A DNA stretch of 14,852 nucleotides from assembly GCA_019314425.1 (NCBI GenBank), contig JAFCZI010000014.1, positions 1 to 14,852 on the forward strand, given 5' to 3'. Source of the DNA: Deltaproteobacteria bacterium (GTDB lineage: Bacteria; Desulfobacterota; DSM-4660; Desulfatiglandales; Desulfatiglandaceae). Positions 4,884 to 13,893 of the stretch are shown piece by piece (position 1 is the stretch's first letter; each line of letters begins with the position of its first letter). The notes below the pieces were generated by a model. It was given only the letters and a program-made list of their open reading frames with translations. It did no database searches and had not been told where the DNA came from. A program made the position numbers and the translations under genes.

Positions 4884-6056
4884 TTACCCCTTAATCACCG
4901 CCAAAGGGCGCAGCTCAACCAGCACTTCCACCAGATCCAGTTGATTCTCTATGACTTCTTCTATATTCTTATAGGCGCCGGACGCTTCATCAAGATCCCG
5001 TTTTCCGCGAACAGAGTGGAGGATGCCCTGGTCTTCCAGTAATTTCTGCTCATGCGCCAGATCCAGTTGCCGCTGGGCCTGCTTCCGACCCATTTTGCGA
5101 CCGGCCCCATGGGAACAGGACTGAAAACTCTCACGTTCCCCTTTGCCCCGGACAATGTAGCTCGGGCTGCCCTGGGAACCGGGAATAATTCCGATCTCTC
5201 CCTCCCGGGCGCTTGTGGCCCCTTTGCGATGGACCATGACATTTTTATGAAAATGGGTTTCCAGGGCCGCATAGTTGTGGGCGATATTGATCATCGGTTC
5301 AAAGGTAACCGGATGTGCCACCGCTGTCAGGGCATCCTTTACCCGCTCCATCATCAGTTTCCGGTTGGCATAGGCGAAATCAAGACAATACTGCATTTCC
5401 CGGAGATAGGTTTCGCCAACTTTATTGTCGATGGGCAGGAACGCAAGTTCCCATTTAGGGGGAATGTTTGATCCCCATTCCCGGTTCAAATCAATGGCCA
5501 GCCGGTTGTAATGATTGGCCACTTTAAAGCCGATATTGCGGCTGCCGGAATGGATCATCAGCCAGATGTGGCCGTCGTTCCCTTTCTGGATTTCGATAAA
5601 ATGATTGCCGCCGCCAAGGGTACCGAGTTGCGTCCTGGCATTGTTGTATTCTCTGGAGACAAGGGGCAGTTCTTCGATCCGTCCGCCTTGTACTTTCGGC
5701 ATCAGGGACTGATGCTGTTTTTTTCGGTGGTGTTTGAAACCGAGGGGAATGGTGTTTCTGATACCGCCCAGGACTGCTTTGAGCTTTTCCGTTGAGATTG
5801 AGGTGAGCGAGGTTTTTACGGCGCACATACCACAACCTATATCAACCCCCACCGCATTGGGGATGACCATCTCTTCGGAGGCCATTACCCCGCCGATGGG
5901 CATTCCATAGCCCAGATGGGCGTCGGGCATCACCGCCACGTGCTTGAAGATGAAGGGCAGGTTGGCAATATTTTTGGCCTGAACCAGGGTGCTTTCCTCG
6001 ATATCGTCAAGCCAGAGCTTAATCGGCTGTTTTTCGCTGGTGATGATCTGCTTCAT
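4884..6056 (-). CDS. rtcB: RtcB-family RNA ligase (GTP-dependent, 3'-phosphate type)
   Basis: This 390-aa protein has the RtcB motifs in order: MPDAHLGYGMPIGGV (43-57), VDIGCGMCAV with metal Cys75 (71-80), LGGGNHF (147-153), IHSGSR (168-173), HNYA (260-263), HRKGA (276-280), IPGSQG (291-296) and SCSHGAGR (313-320), whose His316 is the residue that is guanylylated. RtcB joins 2',3'-cyclic-phosphate or 3'-phosphate ends to 5'-OH ends in RNA repair and tRNA healing, using Mn2+ and GTP. The length fits the shorter bacterial branch (E. coli RtcB is 408 aa). No rtcA, rtcR or archease is adjacent. GAGGAG lies 11 bases before ATG 6056, and a good sigma-70-type promoter lies upstream. Confidence 0.95.
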   Translation of the reverse strand: MKQIITSEKQPIKLWLDDIEESTLVQAKNIANLPFIFKHVAVMPDAHLGYGMPIGGVMASEEMVIPNAVGVDIGCGMCAVKTSLTSISTEKLKAVLGGIRNTIPLGFKHHRKKQHQSLMPKVQGGRIEELPLVSREYNNARTQLGTLGGGNHFIEIQKGNDGHIWLMIHSGSRNIGFKVANHYNRLAIDLNREWGSNIPPKWELAFLPIDNKVGETYLREMQYCLDFAYANRKLMMERVKDALTAVAHPVTFEPMINIAHNYAALETHFHKNVMVHRKGATSAREGEIGIIPGSQGSPSYIVRGKGERESFQSCSHGAGRKMGRKQAQRQLDLAHEQKLLEDQGILHSVRGKRDLDEASGAYKNIEEVIENQLDLVEVLVELRPLAVIKG

Positions 6057-6099
6057 GGCTCAGTCTGCTCCTCAAATACGGCAATGTCATCTGACGCGT

Positions 6100-6128
6100 A
6101 TTCTATTGACCTTATCCGGTGGTGTCAA
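6100..6128 (-). promoter_or_regulatory. Sigma-70-type promoter for rtcB
   Basis: On the minus strand, TTGACA (6128-6123, perfect consensus) is followed after 17 bases by TAGAAT (6105-6100, 5 of 6). It lies 44 bases upstream of the rtcB start, with the GAGGAG ribosome site between. No sigma-54 element of the RtcR type is seen. Confidence 0.65.
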
Positions 6129-6132
6129 GATC

Positions 6133-6161
6133 TTGGAAATTCCGCCGCCTTCTTTTCTAAT
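6133..6161 (+). promoter_or_regulatory. Possible promoter for the rearranged ATPase operon
   Basis: TTGGAA (4 of 6) and TCTAAT (5 of 6) are 17 bases apart on the plus strand, diverging from the rtcB promoter. The rest of the 6057-6318 intergenic stretch holds AT-rich sequence with no repeat or RNA I can support. Confidence 0.3.
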
Positions 6162-6294
6162 GATGATATTTTTTGAAAAAGCATATAGAATCCGAAATGA
6201 GTTAAAGTGGCAAAGTAGCAGTTTTGGGTTTTAAGTTTTTCAGTCAATGAACTTCTTGTTTTTTGTAACGGAAAATCAGGTGATAAGGTGTTGA

Positions 6295-7617
<1,323 letters not shown>

Positions 7618-7625
<8 letters not shown>

Positions 7626-7944
7626 GGATTTTCCAAAACACGGAAAGCGTTTCCCGGATGAGGTAAATGTTCGGGAGAAGCGAAAACTGCGGGCCCGGGA
7701 GAAAAAAACCGACGAGATCTGGTTCGGACTGGGGCTTTTCGGCGTGGTGGGGTGGGCCGTTGCCATCCCCACAGTGCTGGGCATTTTCCTGGGGGTGTGG
7801 ATTGATTTGCACTGGCCCAGCCCTTACTCCTGGACCCTCATGCTGCTCATAATCGGCCTGATTTTGGGATGCCTCAATGCGTGGTTTTGGATAAATCGGC
7901 AGCGAAGCGCCATCAACCGGGAAAGAGAACCCCATGACTGTTGA
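7618..7944 (+). CDS. atpQ: N-ATPase accessory membrane protein AtpQ (AtpI-like)
   Basis: This 108-aa protein has a basic cytoplasmic N-terminus (residues 1-36, R-E-K-R-K-L-R-A-R-E-K-K) and then two membrane helices (about 38-63 and 71-93). A conserved G-x-x-x-G-x-x-x-D-like turn joins them (F-L-G-V-W-I-D-L-H-W-P-S, 56-67). This is the AtpI/ATPase_gene1 pattern, and its place between atpC and atpR identifies it as AtpQ of the atpDCQRBEFAG N-ATPase operon. These proteins are thought to help c-ring assembly or ion supply. ATG 7618 overlaps the atpC stop, and the start of atpR at 7934 overlaps its end. Confidence 0.8.
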
Positions 7945-8236
7945 TGTGACCCTGTGGGCCCTGGCCTTTTTGTGGGGAGCGGCCCTGGGCCTCTTCTATT
8001 TCGGCGGTTTGTGGTTGACCTTGAAGACCATGGTCCGGGAAAGGCAACCGAAACGCCGGCTGCTCATCAGCTATGCCGTGCGCCTGACAGGGGCCCTGGC
8101 CGGTTTCTGGCTGGTGGTGCGAAAGGATCCGGTGGCTTTTCTATTCACATTACTGGCTTTTTTCCTGATCAGGATCATTCTGACCCGAATCCTGGGCCGT
8201 AAAAACGGGGGGGAACACCATGCCGCTCATCCCTGA
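7934..8236 (+). CDS. atpR: N-ATPase accessory membrane protein AtpR
   Basis: This 100-aa protein has three hydrophobic helices (about 5-28, 45-60 and 66-86). Conserved positive residues lie at or near the membrane (R-R-L-L-I-S-Y-A-V-R-L-T-G, 41-53). The end is Arg- and His-rich. The order C-Q-R-B is specific to N-ATPase operons, so the assignment is mainly positional with a fitting topology. AtpR has been proposed to interact with the c-ring, which this locus no longer encodes. It overlaps atpQ by 11 bases and atpB by 17, the tight packing of an original operon. Confidence 0.8.
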   Translation: MTVDVTLWALAFLWGAALGLFYFGGLWLTLKTMVRERQPKRRLLISYAVRLTGALAGFWLVVRKDPVAFLFTLLAFFLIRIILTRILGRKNGGEHHAAHP

Positions 8237-9275
8237 CGATTACATCTGGTGGCGTTTCGGCCTGTTCGAGCTGAACAGCACGATTTTGTACACCTGGATT
8301 GTGATGGCTTTTCTCTCGGTGGGCTCGTGGCTGGTCACCCGTCGCTTGCGCACGGGGGTGCGTATCTCGCGAATCCAGCATGTGCTGGAGGTGGTGGTTC
8401 ACGGAGTTGATCAGCAGCTTCGGGAGATTTCGCCCCACCAGCCCAAAGGGTTGCTGCCCTTTCTGGGGACCCTTTTTCTGTTTATCGCTGTTTGCAACCT
8501 GGCGGCCATTGTCCCGGGGTTTGAGTCTCCCGCCGGGTCGCTTTCCACCACGGCGGGTCTTTCCATCTGTGTGTTCGTTGCGGTGCCTATCTACGGGATA
8601 GGGGAAATCGGATGGGCTCGCTATTTACGGAATTACCTGCGCCCCACACCCTTTATGCTTCCGTTCAATATCATGGGAGAGCTGTCCAGAACGCTTGCAC
8701 TTTCTGTTCGCCTGTTTGGAAACGTCATGAGTAGCACCATGATCGGGGCGATCCTGCTGATCGTTGCGCCCTTGATTTTTCCCATCCTCATGCAGTTGCT
8801 GGGACTTCTGACGGGGCTGGTGCAAGCCTATATTTTCGCCATCCTGGCGGCGGTTTATATCAGCGCGGGGAAGGTTAACGGCATACTGGCGGACGCGGAA
8901 GTTCCCCATGCAGTTCATTTTCCGGCGCCGGAAAGCCTTAATGCCGTTACCAAACGGGTTCAGGAGACCATCGGGAAGGTGGAGGAATGGCGATCGGCCA
9001 AGAGGATGGAGAACCTCTATCTCTGCCATCACGTGGTCGGGGCGCAAGGCGGATATGCGCCGGTGTTTCAAAAAGTCCTGCCCCTGGATACAGCCTGGGT
9101 GGAAGATCATGTCTCAACGCCCTGGCCCAACCGCTGCGCCCATGCTGGGTTCCTCGCGGGATACCCTGTTCGCCCATCTCTTTCGGCAGTATCTGTTTAT
9201 CTCCTTTTACCGGGCCTTTGCCCAGTCCCTGGCCGGGGAGAACGCGGCCCGGCTCATGGCCATGCAGGCCGCTGA
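8220..9275 (+). CDS. atpB: N-ATPase a subunit fused in frame to C-terminal part of gamma, then frameshifted
   Basis: The frame encodes 351 aa. Residues 1 to about 216 are a nearly complete a subunit: several membrane helices and the essential ion-path motif E-L-S-R-T-L-A-L-S-V-R-L-F-G-N with Arg164, ending in G-L-V-Q-A-Y-I-F-A-I-L-A-A-V-Y. From about 218 the frame continues as gamma (A-D-A-E-V-P-H ... V-L-P-L-D-T-A-W-V-E). After P-W-P-N-R (near base 9135) the frame leaves the gamma sequence, which resumes in the next frame, so the last ~45 residues are nonsense. The genes normally between atpB and atpG (atpE, atpF, atpA) are missing. The a part could still insert in the membrane. A real a subunit would end within a few residues of the join. 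Confidence 0.8.
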   Translation: MPLIPDDYIWWRFGLFELNSTILYTWIVMAFLSVGSWLVTRRLRTGVRISRIQHVLEVVVHGVDQQLREISPHQPKGLLPFLGTLFLFIAVCNLAAIVPGFESPAGSLSTTAGLSICVFVAVPIYGIGEIGWARYLRNYLRPTPFMLPFNIMGELSRTLALSVRLFGNVMSSTMIGAILLIVAPLIFPILMQLLGLLTGLVQAYIFAILAAVYISAGKVNGILADAEVPHAVHFPAPESLNAVTKRVQETIGKVEEWRSAKRMENLYLCHHVVGAQGGYAPVFQKVLPLDTAWVEDHVSTPWPNRCAHAGFLAGYPVRPSLSAVSVYLLLPGLCPVPGRGERGPAHGHAGR

Positions 9276-9465
9276 GAAAAACATTCTGGAACTCCAGGAT
9301 GATTTGCAGGCCCTTTTTCGGGAGCAGCGCCAGGCGGGCATCACCAGTGAGCTTCTGGATATTATTTCGGGATTCGAGGCATTGAAAGAGGAAGAGATTT
9401 ATGAAATTCCAGATGGTACTGACAGACGTTCTGATACCTTCCAGGAGTATATTTCCTGTTTCTGA
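8871..9465 (+). pseudogene. atpG: Remnant of N-ATPase gamma subunit, C-terminal half, with a frameshift
   Basis: The gamma segment begins inside the frame of atpB (about base 8871) and, after an apparent one-base indel near 9135-9140, continues in another frame to TGA 9463-9465. The second part contains L-F-R-Q-Y-L-F-I-S-F-Y-R-A-F-A-Q-S-L-A-G-E, N-A-A-R-L-M-A-M-Q-A-A-E-K-N-I and I-T-S-E-L-L-D-I-I-S-G-F-E-A-L. These are the hallmarks of the gamma C-terminal coiled coil that turns inside the alpha-beta ring. The N-terminal half and the start codon are lost. The final ~20 residues after E-A-L-K-E-E-E-I do not resemble gamma. Confidence 0.8.
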
Positions 9466-9516
9466 GAACGAAAACCCACAGCCTCGACAAAAAAAGTATT
9501 TTCCGACAGCCGTTGT

Positions 9517-12201
9517 TCAGCCGTTTTCCGTGTGCGACTCAACATCAATTTTCAGTTTATAATGACTTCCGCCGGCGAATTCCACAGTGGAACCAAATTT
9601 TCGGGCCAACGCCAGCATATGGATGTTTTCAGCCAGCGCCACCCCCCAGATGGATGACAAACCTCTCTCTTTGGCAATGGCGATCAGGTGCTTCATCAGA
9701 CTGGCGCCGATTCCCTTCCCCTGCCATCTATCGCCGATCACCACGGAAAATTCCGGTTCAATGCCCCCGGGTTTGCTCATGAGCCGGGCCATCCCCAGGA
9801 ATGCTTCCGTGGATTGATTCTGTCTCATGGCTACCAGCGCCATGTCCCGGTCGTAATCGATCTGCGTGAAGCGCGCCAGCATGGCGCGTGGCATGGACTT
9901 CATGGGGCTGGAAAAGTGTGTGTAAATGCTCTCGGGAGACAAGGTCGTGAAAAAGTCAGACAGCAACGGTTCATCTTCGGGTTTAATGGGCCGAATAAAA
10001 ATGCGAATGCCGCTTTCGGTGATGGCGACCGATTCATATTGCGCTGGGTAAGGGCTGATGGCCAGATGAAGGGGCGAATGCGTTTGGGAAGGCTTAAGTA
10101 TCACGCGGGCATCCACGGCGAAGGGTTTGTTATCGAACAGAATAAGGGGGTTGATATCCAGTTCGACAATTTCAGGAAAATCGGCGACCAGTTGGGATAG
10201 GCTGATCAGGATCTCTTCCAGTTGATCAAGATCCGCCGGGGGTCTGTTGCGATAGCCCTTAAGCAGTTGGTATACTCGGGTGCTTTCCATCATTCGCCGG
10301 GCCAGCAACCGATTCAATGGAGGAAAAGCAATGGCCTGATCTTTCAGGATTTCGGTCATGACGCCGCCCATCCCGAACAGGAGGACCGGCCCGAAAACAG
10401 GATCATTTTTACTCCCCAGGATCAGTTCATAATCCGTCTGTTCCATCATGGATTGAATGCTCACCCCTTCGATATTCGCATTCGAATCATAGGCGTGGGC
10501 GCCGGCCATAATTTTCTCGAAGGCATTCATGGCATCTTCGTCGTTGCGCAGGTTGAGTTGGACCCCATGGGCATCGGACTTATGGCTGATATCCCTGGAA
10601 CAGATTTTCATGACCACTGGATATCCTATCGCCTGAGCCAGATGAACCGCTCCTTTCAAAGAGGTCGCTATTTCGGTTCGATTGACGGGAACGTTGTAAC
10701 ATGACAACAGGGCTTTGCTTGTCGGCTCTGTCAGAACCATCTGATGGTTATCCAGCGCATGGTTTATGATGGCTTCAGCGTCATCTTTACGGAATTGCAG
10801 CGTACGGTGAAGTTTGGGCGGCGTTTGCTGGAGTAATTCAAGATTCTGGGAATAAGCATGCATGTACATGAAGGATTCAATGGCCCGTTCGGGCGTTTCA
10901 TAGGTGGGAATGCCTGCTTTACTGAGGATCTCACGTCCCTTCCTGACGCTTTCATCTCCCATCCAGACCGCAAAAATCGGATAGCTCTTACCCTGGAGGG
11001 TCTCAACCAGGGAGGTTGCCACCTCGGCGCCATCGCTCACGGCCTGGGGCACAAAGACAATTACCAGGCCATTGATTTCCTGAGCGGAAAGACAGATTTC
11101 CACGGTGCGGCGATATCTTTCGGGTGTGGCATCTCCAAGGATATCAATGGGGTTTCCTCGGCTCCAGAAGGGTGGAAGGAATGCATCCAGTTTGCTTGTG
11201 GTTTCCGGACGGAGGCCGACCGGCGCCAACCCCAGTGACGACAAGGCGTCTGCGGCCATGACCCCCGGGCCGCCCCCGTTGGTGACAATTGCCAATCCGG
11301 CCCCCTTTGGAACCGGTTGTTTGGCCGCAAGCTCAGCCACGTCAAAAAGCGCCTCGATGGTGTTAACGCGAATAATTCCGGCGCGACGAAAGGCCGCATC
11401 ATAAATGGCGTCTTCACCGGCCATGGCTCCGGTATGGGAGGCTGCCGCCTTTGCCCCGGACGCGCTTATTCCGGATTTGAGGACAATGATGGGTTTAATC
11501 CGTGAAACAGATCTGGCGGCGCTCATGAACTTTCGAGGGTGCGTCAGACCTTCCATATAAAGGACAATGCTGTTCACATGGGGGTCATTGCCCAGGTAAT
11601 CCAGCAGATCTCCAAAATCCGCATCCAACATGGACCCGACACTGATAAAATGGCTGAAGCCGATCTGCTTTTTTAATGAAACGTCGATAATGGCCCCGAT
11701 GAGCGCCCCGCTTTGGGAAACAAAAGCCATTTTTCCCTTTAGGGGCATGCGGTCCGCAAATGTGGCGTGGAGATGGGTGTGCGTGCAAATTACCCCTACG
11801 CAGTTCGGACCAATAATCCGAATGCCTGATCCGGCGGTTTTTTCCTTGATGTTTAATTCTATCTCACGACCCTTTTGGCCGATCTCTTTTCCGCCGGCGG
11901 AGACAATGATGGCCCCTCTCACTTTAGCGGCTACGCATTCTTGAATGATGGCGGGTACGGTGCTTATGGGCGTGGCAATGACGGCCAGATCAACGGGTTC
12001 GCCGACATCGCCGATGGAAGGATACGAATTCAGACCGCTTACGGTTGTGTATTTCGGGTTGATGGGAAAAAGCTTTCCGGGATATCCCCCCCTTTGAATA
12101 TTGTTCATCAGGGCATATCCGATGCTTCCCTCTTTATTGCCGGCGCCGATGACCGCGATATGGGCGGGTGCGAAAATTTTATCCAGATTATAGATGCTCA
12201 T
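9517..12201 (-). CDS. NDP-forming acyl-CoA synthetase fused to GNAT acetyltransferase (Pat/PatZ-like)
   Basis: This 894-aa protein has four parts in order. A CoA-binding Rossmann domain (1-135: I-A-V-I-G-A-G-N-K-E-G-S) comes first. The succinyl-CoA-ligase-like part follows (about 150-460), with the phosphohistidine motif A-S-H256-T-G-A-M-A-G. An ATP-grasp domain (about 470-705) has G-Y-P-V-V-M-K-I and L-D-I-N-P-L. A C-terminal GNAT domain (about 730-890) has the acetyl-CoA loop R-W-Q-G-K-G-I-G-A-S-L (825-835). The same layout occurs in E. coli PatZ and Salmonella Pat, which acetylate acetyl-CoA synthetase and other proteins. Because His256 is kept, ADP-forming acyl-CoA synthesis is also conceivable. 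It is downstream of Usp and Hsp20 on the same strand (91-base gap). Substrate is not readable from sequence. Confidence 0.92.
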   Translation of the reverse strand: MSIYNLDKIFAPAHIAVIGAGNKEGSIGYALMNNIQRGGYPGKLFPINPKYTTVSGLNSYPSIGDVGEPVDLAVIATPISTVPAIIQECVAAKVRGAIIVSAGGKEIGQKGREIELNIKEKTAGSGIRIIGPNCVGVICTHTHLHATFADRMPLKGKMAFVSQSGALIGAIIDVSLKKQIGFSHFISVGSMLDADFGDLLDYLGNDPHVNSIVLYMEGLTHPRKFMSAARSVSRIKPIIVLKSGISASGAKAAASHTGAMAGEDAIYDAAFRRAGIIRVNTIEALFDVAELAAKQPVPKGAGLAIVTNGGGPGVMAADALSSLGLAPVGLRPETTSKLDAFLPPFWSRGNPIDILGDATPERYRRTVEICLSAQEINGLVIVFVPQAVSDGAEVATSLVETLQGKSYPIFAVWMGDESVRKGREILSKAGIPTYETPERAIESFMYMHAYSQNLELLQQTPPKLHRTLQFRKDDAEAIINHALDNHQMVLTEPTSKALLSCYNVPVNRTEIATSLKGAVHLAQAIGYPVVMKICSRDISHKSDAHGVQLNLRNDEDAMNAFEKIMAGAHAYDSNANIEGVSIQSMMEQTDYELILGSKNDPVFGPVLLFGMGGVMTEILKDQAIAFPPLNRLLARRMMESTRVYQLLKGYRNRPPADLDQLEEILISLSQLVADFPEIVELDINPLILFDNKPFAVDARVILKPSQTHSPLHLAISPYPAQYESVAITESGIRIFIRPIKPEDEPLLSDFFTTLSPESIYTHFSSPMKSMPRAMLARFTQIDYDRDMALVAMRQNQSTEAFLGMARLMSKPGGIEPEFSVVIGDRWQGKGIGASLMKHLIAIAKERGLSSIWGVALAENIHMLALARKFGSTVEFAGGSHYKLKIDVESHTENG

Positions 12202-12291
12202 TTTCCGGCTCTTTCGGGAGCGCGGGGCCCTTTGCGTCTTTTCCGGTCACCCCGGTAAATGGACCCGGTGCAAAGAAAGGACCCCACGAGA

Positions 12292-12742
12292 TCACTTAAC
12301 CTTATAGGGATTAACGGTCAATACGGGAACCGGAGACCTTCTGACCACATTTCTGGCCACACTTCCGAAAAGAACATTATCCAATCCCTTTCTTCCGTGG
12401 GTTCCCATTACCACCATGTCGATCCCTTCCGAATCGATGGCTTTCAGGATTTCCTGGGTTGGATCGCCGTAAGCAATTTTTTTCTGAAAGCTGCCCCTGC
12501 AGTTGCTCCTCGCAGGCTTTGTCAAGGGCTTTTTCAGCGCCCTTGAGGGCATCTTCCCGATACTGTTCCAGCGGAGGATGGGGGATATAGATTCCGATAC
12601 CCCATTTGATAAAATCCTCTACCACATGAAGCAGACAAATCTCCCCGCCGTATTTTTCGGAAACGGACAACACATAAGGAAAAACCTTTGATGCGTTATG
12701 CGTTAAATCGATGGGGAATAGAATTTTTTTTATTTTGACCAT
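12292..12742 (-). pseudogene. UspA-family universal stress protein with one frameshift
   Basis: The product is about 149 aa if the shift is repaired, a normal single-domain UspA length. The first frame (from ATG 12742) reads I-K-K-I-L-F-P-I-D-L-T-H ... L-L-H-V-V-E-D, then K-A-C-E-E-Q-L-Q-G. The remainder (from about base 12490) is in another frame: S-F-Q-K-K-I-A-Y-G-D-P, V-V-M-G-T-H-G-R-K-G-L-D-N-V-L-F-G-S-V-A. The latter holds the G-x2-G-x9-G-S ATP-binding signature, followed by R-S-P-V-P-V-L-T-V. The extra or missing base lies in a GGGGCAG run. CAGGAGGG precedes the start. All key residues are intact around a single indel, so this may be a sequencing error and the gene alive. Confidence 0.8.
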
Positions 12743-12848
12743 GTTCTCAGCCCTCCTGTTTTACAAGTTGTTCAAAAACGGCATTGTTCCGGAAAACCGA
12801 TGAATTTTTCCTGTTTTCAGCCGGGCCCGGGGAGAACGCGAAATAGTG

Positions 12849-13292
12849 TTACTTAACCTTGATTTCAATTTCTTTTTTCTTGGCTTTTTCCACTTTTGGA
12901 AGGGTTACCTTCAAAACACCCTTATCAAAAACCGCTTCGACCTTATCGGCTTTAACGTCGACCGGGATTCGAAAGGAACGTTCAAAGGACCCCGAATACC
13001 GCTCCATACAATAATGATGTTCATCCTTTTCTTCTTTTTCCTTTTTCTTTTCGCCTTTGATGGTCAGAAGATCTCCCGAGATGTTCACCTTGATGTCCTT
13101 GGTTTCCAACCCCGGCAACTCCGCCTTGATCAGCAGCTTGTCCTCGGTTTCCGAAATGTCCACCGAGGGCAACCATTCTTCAGTTAATCCTCCGGCCAAT
13201 GGCCTCTGGCCAAAAAACCGGTCCCAAAGTTTGTCCATCTCTCCCCGAAATGAACCTACCTCCCCAAATGGTCTCCACGGAACTAGTTCCAT
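12849..13292 (-). CDS. Small heat-shock protein, Hsp20/alpha-crystallin family
   Basis: This 147-aa protein has a short N-terminal arm (W-R-P-F ... L-W-D-R-F-F) and then the alpha-crystallin domain from about residue 41: P-S-V-D-I-S-E-T-E-D, A-E-L-P-G-L-E-T-K-D-I-K-V, L-T-I-K-G-E-K-K. The conserved G-V-L-K-V-T-L-P-K comes near the end, followed by a basic tail. Such proteins form oligomers that hold unfolding proteins in the cytosol. I chose ATG 13292 because GAGGAGG lies 8 bases upstream; a GTG at 13301 would be too close to that site. It is the first gene of a minus-strand stress cluster. No sigma-32 promoter or CIRCE-like inverted repeat was recognised upstream. Confidence 0.92.
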   Translation of the reverse strand: MELVPWRPFGEVGSFRGEMDKLWDRFFGQRPLAGGLTEEWLPSVDISETEDKLLIKAELPGLETKDIKVNISGDLLTIKGEKKKEKEEKDEHHYCMERYSGSFERSFRIPVDVKADKVEAVFDKGVLKVTLPKVEKAKKKEIEIKVK

Positions 13293-13354
13293 ATTCGCCA
13301 CCTCCTCGTACTCTCCTTTGGCGCTCTCCCCGAGCCTTAAGAACCTCGATCTAC

Positions 13355-13383
13355 ATTTTAAGCATAAGGTGTGCCATCAACAA
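13355..13383 (-). promoter_or_regulatory. Possible sigma-70-type promoter for hsp20
   Basis: On the minus strand, TTGTTG (13383-13378) is followed after 17 bases by TAAAAT (13360-13355, 5 of 6). It is about 63 bases upstream of the hsp20 start. The -35 half is weak (3 of 6). Confidence 0.35.
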
Positions 13384-13516
13384 GATAAGGCGAAAGAGCC
13401 CCTGACACCCTGCGTAAAATCCCGGTTGTGGCCTTTCGCACATGGCTTGAGGGGTTTCAATTGTTCCGGCAGACTGTCAGGTATTTTTACACATTGTAAA
13501 ATCTCATGTTTTAAAT

Positions 13517-13750
13517 TTGATGGCGTCGTAAAACGTCCCATCTATTGCGTTGCAGAAAACAAGGGCGGGCACAAGACCCGCCCCTACAAACCAATCGGGT
13601 TCACCCGTAGGGGCGGGTCTTGTGCCCGCCCTTCCGTTATTCAGCATACGACTTGTTGCCTACGATCCTGAAAAACCCCTATGCCTTGTATATGGAACCT
13701 TTTACAACGCCATCTGTAGATAGATTCGCGACTTTTTACGGGGCCATCAA
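13517..13750 (+). repeat. Fold-back repeat family A, copy 4, interrupted
   Basis: The left part (TTGATGGCGTCGTAAAACGT, CCATCTATTGCGTTGCAG) and right part (GCCTACGATCCTGAAAAACC, CCTTGTATATGGAACCTTTT, GACTTTTTACG, CATCAA) match copy 1 in the same orientation. Between GTTGCAG and CATACGAC, where the other copies have TGATTTTTCAGAATCTCAA, this copy carries about 90 bases containing the palindrome at 13561-13633. One arm of the central hairpin has been replaced. Confidence 0.85.
13561..13633. repeat. Perfect 27-bp-arm palindrome (REP-like) nested in copy 4
   Basis: Arms at 13561-13587 and 13607-13633 are exact reverse complements (core GGGCGGGCACAAGACCCGCC) around a 19-base loop. The arms are much richer in GC than the surrounding repeat, which marks it as a different family. 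Its form resembles REP/RAYT-mobilised palindromes; no transposase is in the window. Confidence 0.8.
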
Positions 13751-13821
13751 CCTTGATGCCATTTATCAGGTTGCAATTTTCCCCCAAAAAGATGTATTAC
13801 CGAGTTCAAAATTGTTGGCGT

Positions 13822-13838
13822 CGTAAAAAGTTGCAAAT
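13822..13838 (+). repeat. Solo end of repeat family A
   Basis: GTTGGCGTCGTAAAAAGTT matches one terminal inverted repeat of the full elements, with no partner end nearby. It is a fragment or remnant. Confidence 0.4.
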
Positions 13839-13893
13839 TACCACCCCGGTAAAGGATGAATCCTGCGTATCGTGGGATAAACTGCTTTTTGCT

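Larger units (their letters stand above)
13293..13893. other. 600-base divergent intergenic region
   Basis: This gap separates the minus-strand hsp20 from the plus-strand sensor gene. It holds the possible hsp20 promoter (13355-13383), about 130 bases with nothing I recognise (13384-13516), fold-back repeat copy 4 with a palindromic insert (13517-13750), and a solo family A end near 13822-13838. No coding ORF in it resembles a real protein. Confidence 0.6.

Noticed and set aside
5052..5471. Long plus-strand ORF opposite rtcB
   Set aside because: It is an antisense shadow of a well-conserved gene with no family resemblance. The same applies to the plus-strand ORFs opposite 9517-12201.
9400..9561. 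53-codon ORF (starts MKFQMVLTDV) with a fair ribosome site after the gamma remnant
   Set aside because: It runs antisense into the end of the large acyl-CoA-synthetase gene and shows no recognisable family. It is too weak to call.
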